From contig JAEDGE010000093.1 of the NCBI GenBank assembly GCA_016297675.1, positions 1 through 7,810 on the forward strand: a stretch of 7,810 nucleotides of DNA, in the 5' to 3' direction. Under the pieces are notes generated by a model, which was not told where the DNA came from, did not search any database, and saw nothing but the letters and a program-made list of their open reading frames with translations. The stretch's first letter is position 1, and every line of letters begins with the position of its first letter. Below are positions 1 through 6,914 of this stretch, piece after piece. Source of the stretch: Oscillospiraceae bacterium. GTDB lineage: Bacteria; Bacillota; Clostridia; Oscillospirales; Ruminococcaceae. A program made the translations under genes and the position numbers.

Positions 1-71
1 GCCGGACGGTTCAGACAAGTTTTCCCAAAGAAATCCGAAAATTGATTTCCGTGGTGAAATGAAAAAAAGAA
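1..71. other. Upstream flank of secA, no gene assigned
   Basis: No complete gene is visible here. Reading from the window edge, + strand frame 3 stays open until a TGA at 60-62 and frame 1 until a TGA at 43-45, so either could be the last residues of an upstream gene on the same strand. The frame shared with secA is also open from the left edge, but it runs through the promoter and is not translated SecA. A 6-bp inverted repeat (GAAATC at 30-35, GATTTC at 44-49) is too weak and lacks a T-run, so I do not call it a terminator. Confidence 0.3.
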
Positions 72-100
72 TTGACAAACACGATGCAGTGTGTTATACT
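72..100 (+). promoter_or_regulatory. Sigma-A type promoter of secA, extended -10
   Basis: The -35 box TTGACA (72-77) matches consensus exactly. It is separated by 17 bases from the -10 box TATACT (95-100), and a TG one base before the -10 (92-93) makes it an extended -10 element. Transcription would start near 107, giving a leader of about 30 bases before the secA ATG. The near-perfect match implies strong housekeeping expression, as expected for an essential translocase ATPase. No start site is measured; this is sequence matching only. Confidence 0.88.
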
Positions 101-120
101 AATACTTGTATATTTACAGA

Positions 121-130
121 AAAAGGCGGT
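121..130 (+). promoter_or_regulatory. Ribosome binding site deciding the secA start
   Basis: The purine-rich stretch AAAAGGCGGT ends 6 bases before the ATG at 137. It is an imperfect Shine-Dalgarno (AAGG-GG core), but it lies downstream of the promoter. The alternative in-frame ATG at 59 lies upstream of the -35 box and could not be on the same transcript. Confidence 0.65.
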
Positions 131-136
131 AATCCG

Positions 137-2836
137 ATGGGAATATTTAGTAAATTGTTTGGCTCTTACAGTACAAGAGAGCTGGCACGTATTGAACCGA
201 TTAAAGACAAAGTTCTGGCACTGGACGAAGAATATAAGGCATTGACGGATGCTGAATTGAAAGGAAAAACACAGGAATTCCGTGACCGGCTTGCAGCCGG
301 CGAAACACTGGATTCTATGATTCCGGAAGCACTCGCAACGGTGCGGGAGGCAGCAGATCGTGTACTGGGCAAGAAGCCGTTCCCAGTACAGCTGATTGGT
401 GCGATCGTTCTGCATCAGGGACGAATTGCAGAAATGAAAACCGGTGAAGGTAAAACATTGGTTGCCTGCGTGGCATCTTATCTGAATGCACTGCCGGGCA
501 AGGGCGTACACGTTGTAACTGTAAACGACTATCTGGCAAAAACCCAGTCTGACGAAATGGGTAAAGTACTGCGGTTTCTTGGTTTGACGGTTGGCTGTAT
601 TCTGCATGGTCTGACCAACGATGAACGGCGTGAAGCCTATGCATGTGATGTTACATATGGTACGAATAACGAACTGGGCTTTGACTACCTGCGTGACAAC
701 ATGGTTATCTATAAGAAGGACAAGGTACAGCGGGAGCATAACTTTGCGATCGTCGATGAGGTGGACTCCATCCTGATTGATGAGGCAAGAACCCCGTTGA
801 TCATTTCTGGTCGTGGGGATAAGTCTACTACGCTGTATGGTGTTGTAGATAAGTTTGCAAAGACGCTGACACCGACCAAGGTCGTGGAAATGGACAGCAA
901 GCAGGATCAGGAAGATGCCAATGAAAATGCCGATTACATCATCGATGAAAAGGCAAAAACAGCAACCATTACTCGCCGTGGTGTAAAGAAAGCAGAAGAT
1001 TATTTTGCCATTGAAAACCTAATGGCACCGGAAAACATGACGCTGCTGCACCATATCAATCAGGCATTGAAGGCAAATGGTGTCATGCGGAAGGATATCG
1101 ACTATATTGTAGAAAATGAAGAGGTTGTCATCATTGATGAATTTACCGGTCGTAAAATGTTGGGCAGACGATTCAATGACGGTTTGCATCAGGCAATTGA
1201 AGCCAAGGAAGGCGTAAAGGTAATGCGAGAGTCCAAGACTTTGGCAACCATTACATTCCAGAACTATTTCCGTCTGTATAATAAGCTCTCTGGTATGACA
1301 GGTACAGCGATGACAGAGGAAGATGAATTCCGTGAAATCTATAAGCTGGATGTCATTGCTGTGCCGACCAATAAACCAGTACAGAGAGTGGATCACAACG
1401 ATTTGGTTTACCGGACAGAAGCAGCAAAGTACAGAGCCATTATCGAACAGATTATCAAATGTCATGAAAAGGGACAGCCGGTACTGGTTGGTACGATTTC
1501 CATCGAAAAGTCAGAGTTGCTTTCTGCAATGCTGAAGAAGAAGGGCATTCCGCATGAGGTTTTGAATGCAAAATACCATGCAAAGGAAGCTGAAATTGTT
1601 GCACAGGCTGGTAAATTGGGGGCTGTAACAATTGCAACCAACATGGCAGGGCGTGGTACGGATATCATGCTCGGCGGTAACGCAGAATTTCTGGCTCGTG
1701 CAGAAATGCGGAAAAAGGATTATCCGGAAGACATCATCAACGAAGCCATCGGCTATGCGGATACTGATAATGAAGAAGTATTGGCAGCCAGAGAAGAATA
1801 TCAGGCACTTTACCGGAAGTTTGGTGCAGAGGTGAAGGAAAAGGCAGTTGCCGTCAAGGAAGCAGGCGGTCTGTATATTTTAGGTACAGAGCGGCATGAA
1901 TCCAGAAGAATTGACAATCAGCTGCGTGGTCGTTCCGGTCGTCAGGGTGACGAGGGCGAAAGCCGCTTCTTCCTGTCCGTTGAGGATGACTTGATGCGAG
2001 TATTTGCTGGTGATCGTCTGGAAAATCTGATGCGGACGTTGAATGTCGATGAAAATACACCGATTGAAAGTAAATCCCTATCCAAGATTATTGAATCTTC
2101 TCAGAAGAAGGTAGAAGGCAGAAACTTCAGTATTCGTAAGAATGTCCTGAACTATGACGATGTTATGAATACCCAGCGTGAAATTATCTATAAGGAACGG
2201 CAGCAGGTACTGGATGGCGAAGATCTCCACGACAGCATCCTTAAGATGATGGAAGAACTGATCAGCGATACCGTAAAGCAATATATCAGTGAAGAAGTAG
2301 TAGATCGGGAACAGTGGAATCTGGTTGGTCTGCGGGATCACTTCCTCGGTTGGATTACAGATGAAAACGACTTGCAGTATGAGGGCGAAGAGCTGGAGAA
2401 GCTGACTATAGAACAGCTGACGGAAACCCTGACGGAAAAGGCAAAGACACTCTATGCCGCTCGAGAAGAGCAGTATGGTTCCGATGTGATTCGAGAACTG
2501 GAACGAGTTGTTATGCTGAAGGTTGTGGATACCAAGTGGATGGCACACATCGACGATATGAGCGAACTGAAGAAGGGAATCGGACTCCGTGCATACGGTC
2601 AGCAAAATCCGGTTGTCGAATATCGGTATGAGGGCTTTGAAATGTTCGATGCGATGGTGGCTTCCATTAAGGAAGATACCATTCGGATGCTGTTGACGAT
2701 GCAGTTGCAGCAGAATAAGGCACCGGAACGGGAACAGGTTTCCAAGCCGGATGCACCGAATGCAGGTTCTGGCGATGGCAGTTTCGGCAATCAGAGAAGA
2801 AATCCGGAACGGGCTGCAAAGAAGAAAAACAAGTAA
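137..2836 (+). CDS. secA: Protein translocase subunit SecA
   Basis: This is the ATPase motor that pushes unfolded preproteins through the SecYEG channel; it works in the cytosol and at the membrane. The protein has 899 residues. NBD1 carries Walker A MKTGEGKT (residues 100-107, Lys106) and Walker B DEVD (207-210). The preprotein-binding region follows (about 220-350), then NBD2 with MAGRGTD (503-509) and GRSGRQGD (598-605), and the helical scaffold with LNYDD (671-675). The ATG at 137 is chosen because it follows the promoter and a Shine-Dalgarno and gives the usual MGIFSKLFG beginning; the frame is open further upstream but that part overlaps the promoter. Two oddities: an insertion of about 60 charged, helix-like residues in NBD2 (515-575), and a basic tail ending AAKKKNK with no cysteine zinc-binding motif. 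Function is very secure. Confidence 0.98.
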   Translation: MGIFSKLFGSYSTRELARIEPIKDKVLALDEEYKALTDAELKGKTQEFRDRLAAGETLDSMIPEALATVREAADRVLGKKPFPVQLIGAIVLHQGRIAEMKTGEGKTLVACVASYLNALPGKGVHVVTVNDYLAKTQSDEMGKVLRFLGLTVGCILHGLTNDERREAYACDVTYGTNNELGFDYLRDNMVIYKKDKVQREHNFAIVDEVDSILIDEARTPLIISGRGDKSTTLYGVVDKFAKTLTPTKVVEMDSKQDQEDANENADYIIDEKAKTATITRRGVKKAEDYFAIENLMAPENMTLLHHINQALKANGVMRKDIDYIVENEEVVIIDEFTGRKMLGRRFNDGLHQAIEAKEGVKVMRESKTLATITFQNYFRLYNKLSGMTGTAMTEEDEFREIYKLDVIAVPTNKPVQRVDHNDLVYRTEAAKYRAIIEQIIKCHEKGQPVLVGTISIEKSELLSAMLKKKGIPHEVLNAKYHAKEAEIVAQAGKLGAVTIATNMAGRGTDIMLGGNAEFLARAEMRKKDYPEDIINEAIGYADTDNEEVLAAREEYQALYRKFGAEVKEKAVAVKEAGGLYILGTERHESRRIDNQLRGRSGRQGDEGESRFFLSVEDDLMRVFAGDRLENLMRTLNVDENTPIESKSLSKIIESSQKKVEGRNFSIRKNVLNYDDVMNTQREIIYKERQQVLDGEDLHDSILKMMEELISDTVKQYISEEVVDREQWNLVGLRDHFLGWITDENDLQYEGEELEKLTIEQLTETLTEKAKTLYAAREEQYGSDVIRELERVVMLKVVDTKWMAHIDDMSELKKGIGLRAYGQQNPVVEYRYEGFEMFDAMVASIKEDTIRMLLTMQLQQNKAPEREQVSKPDAPNAGSGDGSFGNQRRNPERAAKKKNK

Positions 2837-2897
2837 GATCAGGCAGAAAAATTGGATTTTTGACGTTTGAACCAATCAGAATGGAAGGAGCACAAAC

Positions 2898-3260
2898 ATG
2901 AGCTGTTTGGGCAATCTCATTTGGTTTCTTGTAGGCGGTGTGTGGCAAGGGCTTTCTTGGCTGCTTGCTGGTTTGCTGTGGTGTATTACCATCGTTGGGA
3001 TTCCCATCGGTTTGCAATGCTTTAAGTTTGCTTCGCTTGCTTTTTTTCCGTTTGGAAAAGAGGTTCGCTATGGCGGCGGTGCGGTTTCTACGATTGTCAA
3101 CATCATCTGGTTGTTGATTAGTGGGATTCCGTTGGCAATTACGGCTGTATTGGATGGCTTGTTGCTGTGCATTACCATCATTGGGATTCCATTCGGTTTG
3201 CAGTGTTTCAAAATGGCAAAGTTGGCATTGATGCCGTTTGGGGCAGAAATTGTATCCTAA
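2898..3260 (+). CDS. YccF-family small inner membrane protein
   Basis: This is a 120-residue, very hydrophobic protein made of two copies of the YccF domain. The signature NxIW, then GIPxGLQCFK, then PFG appears at residues 6-53 and again at 68-115. Each repeat is mostly membrane-compatible, with a short polar link (EVRYGGG, 55-61) between them. The family is widespread but its biochemical role is not established. The start is set by a strong Shine-Dalgarno GGAAGGAG (2883-2890), 7 bases before the ATG. It lies 61 bases after secA with no terminator between, and is followed by a strong terminator, so it is probably cotranscribed with secA. Shared transcription does not show that it takes part in protein export. 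Confidence 0.88.
   Translation: MSCLGNLIWFLVGGVWQGLSWLLAGLLWCITIVGIPIGLQCFKFASLAFFPFGKEVRYGGGAVSTIVNIIWLLISGIPLAITAVLDGLLLCITIIGIPFGLQCFKMAKLALMPFGAEIVS
2913..3065 (+). repeat. YccF internal repeat, unit 1
   Basis: This encodes residues 6-56. It aligns without gaps to unit 2 at an offset of 62 residues, with 29 of 51 residues identical by hand count. The strongest DNA match is 2982-3026, which differs from 3168-3212 at 8 of 45 bases. Confidence 0.85.
3099..3251 (+). repeat. YccF internal repeat, unit 2
   Basis: This encodes residues 68-118, the second copy of the same fold unit. Most of the differences from unit 1 in the core are third-base or conservative hydrophobic changes. That fits an old duplication kept under selection, as seen across the family. 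Confidence 0.85.
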
Positions 3261-3274
3261 GACCATAAAACAAC

Positions 3275-3299
3275 AGATACAGGAAAAGCCACTGTATCT
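3275..3299 (+). other. Perfect 8-bp hairpin after yccF
   Basis: AGATACAG (3275-3282) and CTGTATCT (3292-3299) are exact reverse complements around a 9-base loop. The hairpin begins 14 bases after the yccF stop and ends 11 bases before the terminator stem. It has no T-run, so it is not a terminator by itself. It could stabilise the mRNA 3' end or, as a dyad in DNA, be a protein-binding site for the downstream genes. Its role is unknown. Confidence 0.6.
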
Positions 3300-3310
3300 A
3301 TGAACAAAGG

Positions 3311-3343
3311 AAGGGGCGTGACAGCAATGGCACGCCCTTTTTT
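3311..3343 (+). terminator. Intrinsic terminator of the secA-yccF unit
   Basis: The arms AAGGGGCGTG (3311-3320) and CACGCCCTTT (3331-3340) form a 10-bp stem with a single G-U pair, around a 10-base loop. A run of six T's (3338-3343) overlaps the 3' arm. The core GGGCGTG/CACGCCC is GC-rich. This is a strong Rho-independent terminator on the + strand, and it separates the SecA unit from the methyltransferase gene. Confidence 0.93.
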
Positions 3344-3376
3344 CAGAGAAAAATCAGTATAGAAATGAGGAACGCA

Positions 3377-4135
3377 ATGGAAACGGGTTATGAGGCATTT
3401 TCTTTTTATTATGATCAGCTGACAGAAAATGTACAGTACCCCCAGCGAGCTGCATATTTTCATCAGTTGATACAAAAATATCAGCAAGCGGAGGGAAATG
3501 TGTTGCTGGATTTGGCGTGCGGAACAGGTAGCTTGTCCGAAGAGATGGCAAAACTGGGATATGATGTCCTTGGTGTGGATTATTCCTATGGGATGCTGAA
3601 TCAGGCGGTACAGAAAAAACTGGAGCACAATCTGCCGATACAATATATTTGTCAGGATATGCGGCAGCTGGAACTTTACGGAACGGTAGATGTGACTGTT
3701 TGTGCACTGGACAGCCTGAATCATCTGGATTCCTTTTCCGATGTCAGGACAGTATTCCAACAGGTTGCTGCTGTGACAGAACCGGGGGGACTGTTTCTAT
3801 TTGATATGAATACACCCTATAAGCATCGGGAAGTGTTGGGCGACCAAATTTATTTGTATGATACGGATGATGTGTACTGTGTATGGGAAAACCATTATGA
3901 AGAACCGGACAATCAAGTGACCATTCAGCTGCATTTTTTTGCAAGGCAGGAAGATGACACCTATCTTCGTTCGGAGGAAACGATGACAGAGCGTGCGTAT
4001 CCGCCAGAACAGGTGACAGCTGCCTTGCAGGAAGTCGGTTTTGAGGTGCTTGGTTGTTATCATGCGGATACAGAAGAACCGTTGCAGGCAGACAGCCAGA
4101 GAATGGTGTTTGTAGCACGAAAAGAAAAGGAGTAA
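3377..4135 (+). CDS. Class I SAM-dependent methyltransferase, YqeM-like
   Basis: The protein has 252 residues and would transfer a methyl group from S-adenosylmethionine to an unidentified substrate. Motif I, LLDLACGTGS (43-52), is the glycine-rich SAM-binding loop. GVDYS (66-70) supplies the acidic residue for the ribose hydroxyls, CQDM (92-95) fits motif II, and the PGGLFLFDMN region (136-145) fits the post-motif strand. The N-terminus GYEAFSFYYDQL resembles the cytosolic YqeM group found in Firmicutes. I prefer the ATG at 3377, which has GAGG (3367-3370) 6 bases upstream; an in-frame ATG at 3365 has a poorer site and would add four residues. The gene starts 33 bases after a terminator and ends 6 bases before hslO. 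B. subtilis yqeM lies in a different cluster, so orthology is uncertain and the substrate is unknown. Confidence 0.88.
   Translation: METGYEAFSFYYDQLTENVQYPQRAAYFHQLIQKYQQAEGNVLLDLACGTGSLSEEMAKLGYDVLGVDYSYGMLNQAVQKKLEHNLPIQYICQDMRQLELYGTVDVTVCALDSLNHLDSFSDVRTVFQQVAAVTEPGGLFLFDMNTPYKHREVLGDQIYLYDTDDVYCVWENHYEEPDNQVTIQLHFFARQEDDTYLRSEETMTERAYPPEQVTAALQEVGFEVLGCYHADTEEPLQADSQRMVFVARKEKE
4125..4132 (+). promoter_or_regulatory. Ribosome binding site of hslO inside the methyltransferase end
   Basis: AAAAGGAG lies within the last codons of the methyltransferase gene, 9 bases before the hslO ATG. Ribosomes ending the upstream gene would sit on this site, which favours coupled translation. Confidence 0.8.
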
Positions 4136-4141
4136 AAGAGA

Positions 4142-5017
4142 ATGGCAATTTTAAAACGAGCAATTTCCAAAAATGCAGCCGTGGTATCCTGTGCACTGGA
4201 TGCAACAGATATGGTGGCAGAAATCGAACGAATTCACGAAACCTCTGCGGTGGTCACAGCAGGATTAGGGCGACTTGCCATTGCTGCGAGTATGATGGGA
4301 TATGGGTTAAAAGGAGCAAACGATTCTGTTACTTTGCGGGTAGACGGCGGCGGACCTGCGGGGCAATTGGTTGCTGTCGCAGACAGTCATGGCAATGTCA
4401 AATGTGATGTAGAGCATCCGATTGTGGAACTGCCGTTGAATGCTTATGGAAAACTGGATGTTGGTGGTGCCGTTGGGAAAAATGGCATGTTATCTGTTGT
4501 AAAGGACTTGGGCTTGAAAGAACCCTATGTCGGGATGTGTCCGCTGGTATCCGGTGAGATTGCGGAAGACATTGCAAGCTATTATGCTACCAGTGAACAG
4601 ACACCGACTGTCTGCGGATTGGGCGTACTGGTCAATCCGGATTTGCATGTAAAAGCAGCTGGTGGATATTTGATTCAAGTATTGCCGTTTGCAGAGGAGG
4701 CTTGTATTGACCAGCTGGAGAAAAATATTCAGGATTTGCCGCATGTGACAAAGATGCTGACAGATGGCATGACACCGGAACAGATTGCCCTGCGGCTGTT
4801 GGATGGATTAGAGCCGAACCTGTTAGATGAAGCAACGGTTTCCTATCACTGTGATTGCAGCCAGGAGCGGACAGAAAAGGTATTGATCAGCCTTGGAAAA
4901 GAGGAACTGGAGAAGATGGCAGCAGACGGAGAAGACATCACGGTAACTTGTCACTTCTGTCATCAGCAATATACCTTTACACCGGATGCCCTGCGAAAGC
5001 TGGCAGAGAAAAAATAA
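4142..5017 (+). CDS. hslO: Redox-regulated molecular chaperone Hsp33
   Basis: This is a cytosolic holdase chaperone, switched on when oxidants and unfolding release zinc and form disulfides, that protects proteins from aggregation. The protein has 291 residues, the normal family length. The N-terminal core includes GLGRLAIAASMMG (41-53) and GGGPAGQL (69-76), typical of the family. The C-terminal redox switch carries Cys237-x-Cys239 and Cys270-x2-Cys273, the conserved CxC...CxxC zinc ligands, so the protein should be redox-active. Five further cysteines (17, 88, 133, 158, 188) lie in the core and are not part of the switch. The ATG at 4142 is preceded by a strong AAAAGGAG. It lies 6 bases after the methyltransferase and 7 bases before recQ, consistent with one operon. 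Confidence 0.96.
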   Translation: MAILKRAISKNAAVVSCALDATDMVAEIERIHETSAVVTAGLGRLAIAASMMGYGLKGANDSVTLRVDGGGPAGQLVAVADSHGNVKCDVEHPIVELPLNAYGKLDVGGAVGKNGMLSVVKDLGLKEPYVGMCPLVSGEIAEDIASYYATSEQTPTVCGLGVLVNPDLHVKAAGGYLIQVLPFAEEACIDQLEKNIQDLPHVTKMLTDGMTPEQIALRLLDGLEPNLLDEATVSYHCDCSQERTEKVLISLGKEELEKMAADGEDITVTCHFCHQQYTFTPDALRKLAEKK

Positions 5018-5024
5018 TTGCAGT

Positions 5025-6872
5025 ATGGAAAAACAAGAAGCATTACAGCGGTATTTTGGACACGCTTCTTTTCGAGCCGGACAGGAAGAAGTCATTGATG
5101 CGATTCTACAGGGACGGGATGTGCTGGGGATTATGCCGACCGGTGCCGGAAAATCGGTCTGTTATCAGCTTTCTGCCATGTTGCTTTCGGGACTGACAAT
5201 TGTGATTTCTCCTTTGATTTCTTTGATGAAGGATCAGGTGGATAGCTTACTGCAAGTTGGGATTCCAGCCGCTTATATCAACAGCAGCATGTCCGCAGAA
5301 GATTATCAAACTGTTATGTTTCATGCCAGACAAGGGGCATACCGTATTTTATATGTGGCACCGGAGCGGCTGCAAACAGAAAGCTTTCTGGCATTTGCTG
5401 CACGGGCAGCAATTCAAATGGTAACGGTGGATGAAGCCCACTGTGTTTCACAGTGGGGACAGGATTTTCGCCAGAGTTATCTGGGCATTGCAGAATTTTT
5501 ACAGATGCTGCCGAACCGTCCGATTGTAAGTGCCTTTACGGCGACTGCAACCAAGCAGGTGAGTTCTGACATCTGTCGTCTGCTGCAACTGCAAAATCCA
5601 TTTCAGATTACCACGGGGTTTGACCGGAAGAATCTGTATTTTGCCGTGCAGAATCCAAGAAATAAGGAAAACGCACTGTTGGAGATTCTACAGGAACGGC
5701 GGGGAAAAAGTGGTATTGTCTATTGTCTGGCAAGAAAAACAGTAGAGGAATTGTGTGAGATGCTCTGTGAAAAAGGCTTTCCGGCGACTCGTTATCATGC
5801 TGGTTTGCCGCAGGCAGAGCGTGCTGCCAATCAGGAGGATTTTTTGTTTGACCGCAAGTCCATTATGGTTGCCACAAATGCCTTTGGAATGGGCATTGAC
5901 AAGTCCAATGTTTCCTTTGTGGTGCATTACAATATGCCGAAAGACTTGGAGAGTTATTATCAGGAGGCAGGCCGTGCCGGACGAGACGGCGAACCAGCAG
6001 ATTGTATTTTGCTTTACAGCGGGCGAGATGTGCGTACCAATACTTTTTTGATTGAGCAGGCACGAGAGGCATCGGATTTACAGGATTTGCAGCAGCGGGA
6101 ACAGTGGATTGCACGCAGTAAGGAACGGCTGAAGACGATGACAATTTATTCCACAATGACAGATTGTCTGCGATCGTATATGCTGCGGTATTTTGGGGAA
6201 CGTTCGCCAAGATGCTGCGGACATTGTTCCAATTGTCAGGGAACCTTTGAGACAAAAGACATTACATTAGAGGCAAAGAAAATTATTTCTTGTGTCTATC
6301 GGGGGTTACAGCATCACTATCATCTGAGCCGTACCATGACAGCGGATGTGTTAATTGGAAGTGAACGGCAGGCTGTTTTGGAAATGCGGTTGGATCGGCT
6401 TTCTACTTATGGGATTATGCGGGAATGTTCTGCGAGAGAAGTCGTAGAGATGATTGACGCTTTGCTGGATATGCATATTCTGGAATTGCAGCCTTACAAG
6501 GATTATCAAATTTTACAGTTGACACAAGCAGCCGCAGAGGTCATTCGGGGGCAACGGAAAGTGGAATGGAAAAAACGAAAAGAGGAAAAGCGTGTCCGCA
6601 TCCAAGAGCCAATCTCTCCGGCAGCTGGGGTAGAAGAAGCTCTGTTTCAGCGGCTGTCTGACTTGCGAACAAAACTGGCGGAGAAGGAGAATATGCCGGC
6701 ATACATCGTTTTTTCCAATGCGTCTTTGCGGGATATGTGCCGCAAAAAGCCAAAGAATATGGAAGAGTTCCGGCGAATTGCCGGTGTAGGGGTCATCAAG
6801 TCGCAGAAATATGGCATGGCATTTATGAAAGAAATTGCAGCTTATTGTGCAGAAATGAACTCTGGTAAATAG
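5025..6872 (+). CDS. recQ: ATP-dependent DNA helicase RecQ
   Basis: This is a 3'-to-5' DNA helicase of superfamily 2, used in recombination and repair of stalled forks. The protein has 615 residues, full length for bacterial RecQ. Motif 0 is FRAGQEEVI (16-24), Walker A is MPTGAGKS (37-44, Lys43) and Walker B is DEAH (136-139). The aromatic-rich loop SQWGQDFR is at 142-149 and motif VI QEAGRAGRDG at 313-322. The RecQ zinc site is intact (Cys381, Cys398, Cys401, Cys404), followed by a winged helix (about 410-510) and an HRDC domain (about 537-605). The ATG at 5025 gives the usual N-terminus (EALQRYFGHASFR). An ATG at 4986 would overlap hslO by 32 bases and add 13 atypical residues. No good Shine-Dalgarno precedes 5025, so translation probably depends on reinitiation after hslO, 7 bases upstream. 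Confidence 0.97.
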   Translation: MEKQEALQRYFGHASFRAGQEEVIDAILQGRDVLGIMPTGAGKSVCYQLSAMLLSGLTIVISPLISLMKDQVDSLLQVGIPAAYINSSMSAEDYQTVMFHARQGAYRILYVAPERLQTESFLAFAARAAIQMVTVDEAHCVSQWGQDFRQSYLGIAEFLQMLPNRPIVSAFTATATKQVSSDICRLLQLQNPFQITTGFDRKNLYFAVQNPRNKENALLEILQERRGKSGIVYCLARKTVEELCEMLCEKGFPATRYHAGLPQAERAANQEDFLFDRKSIMVATNAFGMGIDKSNVSFVVHYNMPKDLESYYQEAGRAGRDGEPADCILLYSGRDVRTNTFLIEQAREASDLQDLQQREQWIARSKERLKTMTIYSTMTDCLRSYMLRYFGERSPRCCGHCSNCQGTFETKDITLEAKKIISCVYRGLQHHYHLSRTMTADVLIGSERQAVLEMRLDRLSTYGIMRECSAREVVEMIDALLDMHILELQPYKDYQILQLTQAAAEVIRGQRKVEWKKRKEEKRVRIQEPISPAAGVEEALFQRLSDLRTKLAEKENMPAYIVFSNASLRDMCRKKPKNMEEFRRIAGVGVIKSQKYGMAFMKEIAAYCAEMNSGK

Positions 6873-6900
6873 TGTAACACTGATTTGATTTATGAAAGCA

Positions 6901-6907
6901 AGAGGAG
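6901..6907 (+). promoter_or_regulatory. Ribosome binding site of the DUF2262 gene
   Basis: AGAGGAG lies 7 bases before the ATG at 6915. It decides this start over a TTG at 6885, which would add ten residues and has no such site. Confidence 0.85.
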
Positions 6908-6914
6908 ATACTAT

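Noticed and set aside
11..739. Long open frame of 242 residues on the minus strand, opposite the secA start
   Set aside because: It lies inside clearly coding secA sequence, has no family features, is rich in Cys/His/Phe as expected of a codon shadow, and crosses the secA promoter.
2078..2875. Open frame of 265 residues on the minus strand, opposite the secA 3' end
   Set aside because: It is antisense to the conserved SecA scaffold and shows no motif or ribosome binding site; a shadow of secA codon use.
2851..2876. ATTGG...CCAAT inverted repeat between secA and yccF
   Set aside because: Only 5 bp around a 16-base loop with no T-run; too weak for a terminator or a confident operator.
3257..3760. 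Minus-strand open frame of 167 residues spanning the terminator and methyltransferase start
   Set aside because: It runs through the hairpin terminator and antisense to the SAM-binding motifs; composition is shadow-like.
4054..4407. Overlapping + strand frame of 117 residues across the methyltransferase-hslO junction
   Set aside because: It is out of frame with both genes, Arg/Cys-rich, and Hsp33 is clearly encoded in the other frame.
4986..5024. Upstream ATG giving RecQ 13 extra residues
   Set aside because: It overlaps hslO, lacks a Shine-Dalgarno, and adds residues not typical of RecQ; the ATG at 5025 fits the family N-terminus.
6885..6914. TTG start giving the DUF2262 protein ten extra residues
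   Set aside because: The ATG at 6915 has AGAGGAG at ideal spacing, and that site would lie inside the extension.
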